Source: an uncultured Collinsella sp. (GTDB lineage: Bacteria > Actinomycetota > Coriobacteriia > Coriobacteriales > Coriobacteriaceae). From it: a stretch of DNA of 33,720 bases. Below the pieces are notes generated by a model. The model searched no databases and was not told where the DNA came from. It saw nothing but the letters and a program-made list of their open reading frames with translations. Positions 32,718 through 33,720 of this stretch are shown piece by piece. Location of the stretch: NCBI GenBank assembly GCA_958413765.1, contig CATYVH010000018.1, positions 1-33,720 of the forward strand, read 5' to 3'. The stretch's first letter is position 1. Every line of letters begins with the position of its first letter. Both the position numbers and the translations under genes were made by a program.

Positions 32718-33608
32718 ATGAGTGATTTTGTCCTGACCTGTGAATCCGCTGCCGATCGAACTCGGGAGTTCTTTGAATCGCGCAATATCCCTGTCGTGTG
32801 TTTTCATTACGAGATCGACGATGTTGTCTATACGGACGATCTGTATCAGTCGATTACGCCGGACGAGTTTTTTGCCCAGATATCCGCGGGCGCCATGCCC
32901 AAGACGTCTCAGGTGAGCGTGGGTGAGTACGAGGAGTTTTGGGAGCCGCTTGTTGCCGAGGGTAAAGACGTGCTGCACCTGACGTTGTCGTCGGGTATTT
33001 CGGGTACGTATGGCTCGGCTTGCGTTGCGGCGCAGATGCTCGCCGATCGCTATCCCCAGGGCGGCAAGGTGCGCGTCATCGATTCGCTGGCGGCGTCTTC
33101 GGGCTTTGGCCTGCTGGCGGAATGTGCCGCCGACGTGCGCGATAGCGGGGCTTCACTCGACGAGACGGCTGCCTGGATCGAGGAGCACAAGCTCAACCTG
33201 CACCACTGGTTCTTCTCGACCGATCTGTCGAGCTACCTGCGCGGCGGTCGCATTTCGGCTGCGAGCGCGATCATCGGCACGGCGCTTAAGATTTGCCCGC
33301 TTATGACGGTCGATTGCGAAGGTGGGCTGTCGCCACGTGAGAAGATTCGCACTAAGAAGCGCGCGATTTCCGAGATGGCTAAGACCATGATGGCACACGT
33401 GCAGGACGGTGCGGATTATTCGGGTAAGTGCATCATGTCGCACTCGGCGTGCCGCGAGGATGCCGAGGCAGTTGCGGCGCTGATCGAGGAACAGATTCCG
33501 CAGCTTAAAGGCAAGATTGAGATCAATAACATCGGTACTCTGATTGGCTCGCATACCGGACCTGGTACGGTGGCGCTCTTCTTTATGGGCGACAAGCGCG
33601 TGGATTAG
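32718..33608 (+). CDS. DegV-family fatty-acid-binding protein
   Basis: A 296-residue cytoplasmic protein of the DegV/FakB family, which carries a fatty acid and presents it to the kinase FakA. Seen here: the opening DFVLTCESAADR, the TSQVS segment with the Thr/Ser that contacts the carboxylate, LTLSSGISGTYGSA (second binding loop), YLRGGRIS, and the C-terminal IGTLIGSHTGPGTVALFF. The ATG at 32718 has AAGGAG six bases upstream; the upstream ATG at 32700 lacks a site. FakA is not in view, and which fatty acid is bound cannot be told. Confidence 0.93.
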   Translation: MSDFVLTCESAADRTREFFESRNIPVVCFHYEIDDVVYTDDLYQSITPDEFFAQISAGAMPKTSQVSVGEYEEFWEPLVAEGKDVLHLTLSSGISGTYGSACVAAQMLADRYPQGGKVRVIDSLAASSGFGLLAECAADVRDSGASLDETAAWIEEHKLNLHHWFFSTDLSSYLRGGRISAASAIIGTALKICPLMTVDCEGGLSPREKIRTKKRAISEMAKTMMAHVQDGADYSGKCIMSHSACREDAEAVAALIEEQIPQLKGKIEINNIGTLIGSHTGPGTVALFFMGDKRVD

Positions 33609-33644
33609 TTTGCCCCATCACATCGCTGCATGATTGCTCAAACG

Positions 33645-33666
33645 AAAACGGCCCGCCTCACGTTTT
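33645..33666 (+). terminator. Possible terminator after degV
   Basis: AAAACG (33645-33650) pairs with CGTTTT (33661-33666) around a ten-base loop. The stem is short and AT-rich, so it is a weak candidate. Confidence 0.35.
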
Positions 33667-33671
33667 GAACT

Positions 33672-33691
33672 GCGTCCCAAATCTTGGACGC
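33672..33691. repeat. Small dyad near the right edge
   Basis: GCGTCC and GGACGC face each other across eight bases. The surrounding sequence (to 33720) shows no gene. It may be part of a dispersed repeat cut by the window edge; too little is visible to decide. Confidence 0.3.
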
Positions 33692-33720
33692 CCTAAATAG
33701 CGACTAGGCCGCGAGGGCCT

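Overview
The window comes from a GC-rich chromosome that reads like a gut Coriobacteriia actinobacterium, most likely Collinsella or a close relative. This rests on an actinobacterial-style SOS box, fhs, fchA and folD for one-carbon metabolism, peptidase C69, a class III fructose-bisphosphatase, an LAxTG-type cell-wall sorting signal and DUF4430 surface proteins. I recognise these families by eye, and no database was searched. Genes are densely packed and mostly housekeeping. I saw no rRNA, tRNA, CRISPR array or prophage.

Left part (1-9.8 kb): the 3' end of a SNF2-type helicase, a small superoxide reductase that has lost its desulforedoxin iron site, and a NAD-synthetase-like protein whose catalytic motifs are eroded in both domains. 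Next is a tightly coupled ruvC-ruvA-ruvB operon with a LexA-type box upstream, then fhs (formate-tetrahydrofolate ligase) with a clear terminator, and a single-pass membrane protein with Thr-containing motifs that could be phosphorylated.

Middle part (9.8-20.6 kb): a cation-diffusion-facilitator transporter, a double zinc-ribbon protein, a solitary YhcG-family PD-(D/E)XK nuclease and a small PH-like protein. These are followed by a large exported PI-PLC-type phosphodiesterase with both a Tat signal and a sortase-like tail, and by two tandem paralogous lipoproteins that share an 18-bp upstream motif. fchA and folD follow; with the distant fhs they complete the formate to methylene-tetrahydrofolate route. 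An AT-rich 241-bp inverted-repeat element (MITE-like) sits between folD and pepD.

Right part (20.6-33.7 kb): a C69 dipeptidase, a phasin-like protein paired with an ABC1/UbiB kinase-like protein, and then the most interesting locus. This is a cobalamin riboswitch followed by a 1165-residue surface protein (three DUF4430/transcobalamin-C-like domains, a beta-propeller, an InlB-type repeat, a charged stalk and a C-terminal membrane anchor) and a second membrane-anchored DUF4430 protein. I interpret this pair as a candidate B12-regulated corrinoid-capture system on the cell surface. One of its domains is encoded by DNA with an abruptly different codon bias. The window ends with two GtrA-family membrane proteins downstream of fbp (which has a perfect operator-like palindrome at its 5' end) and a divergent DegV-family lipid-binding protein.
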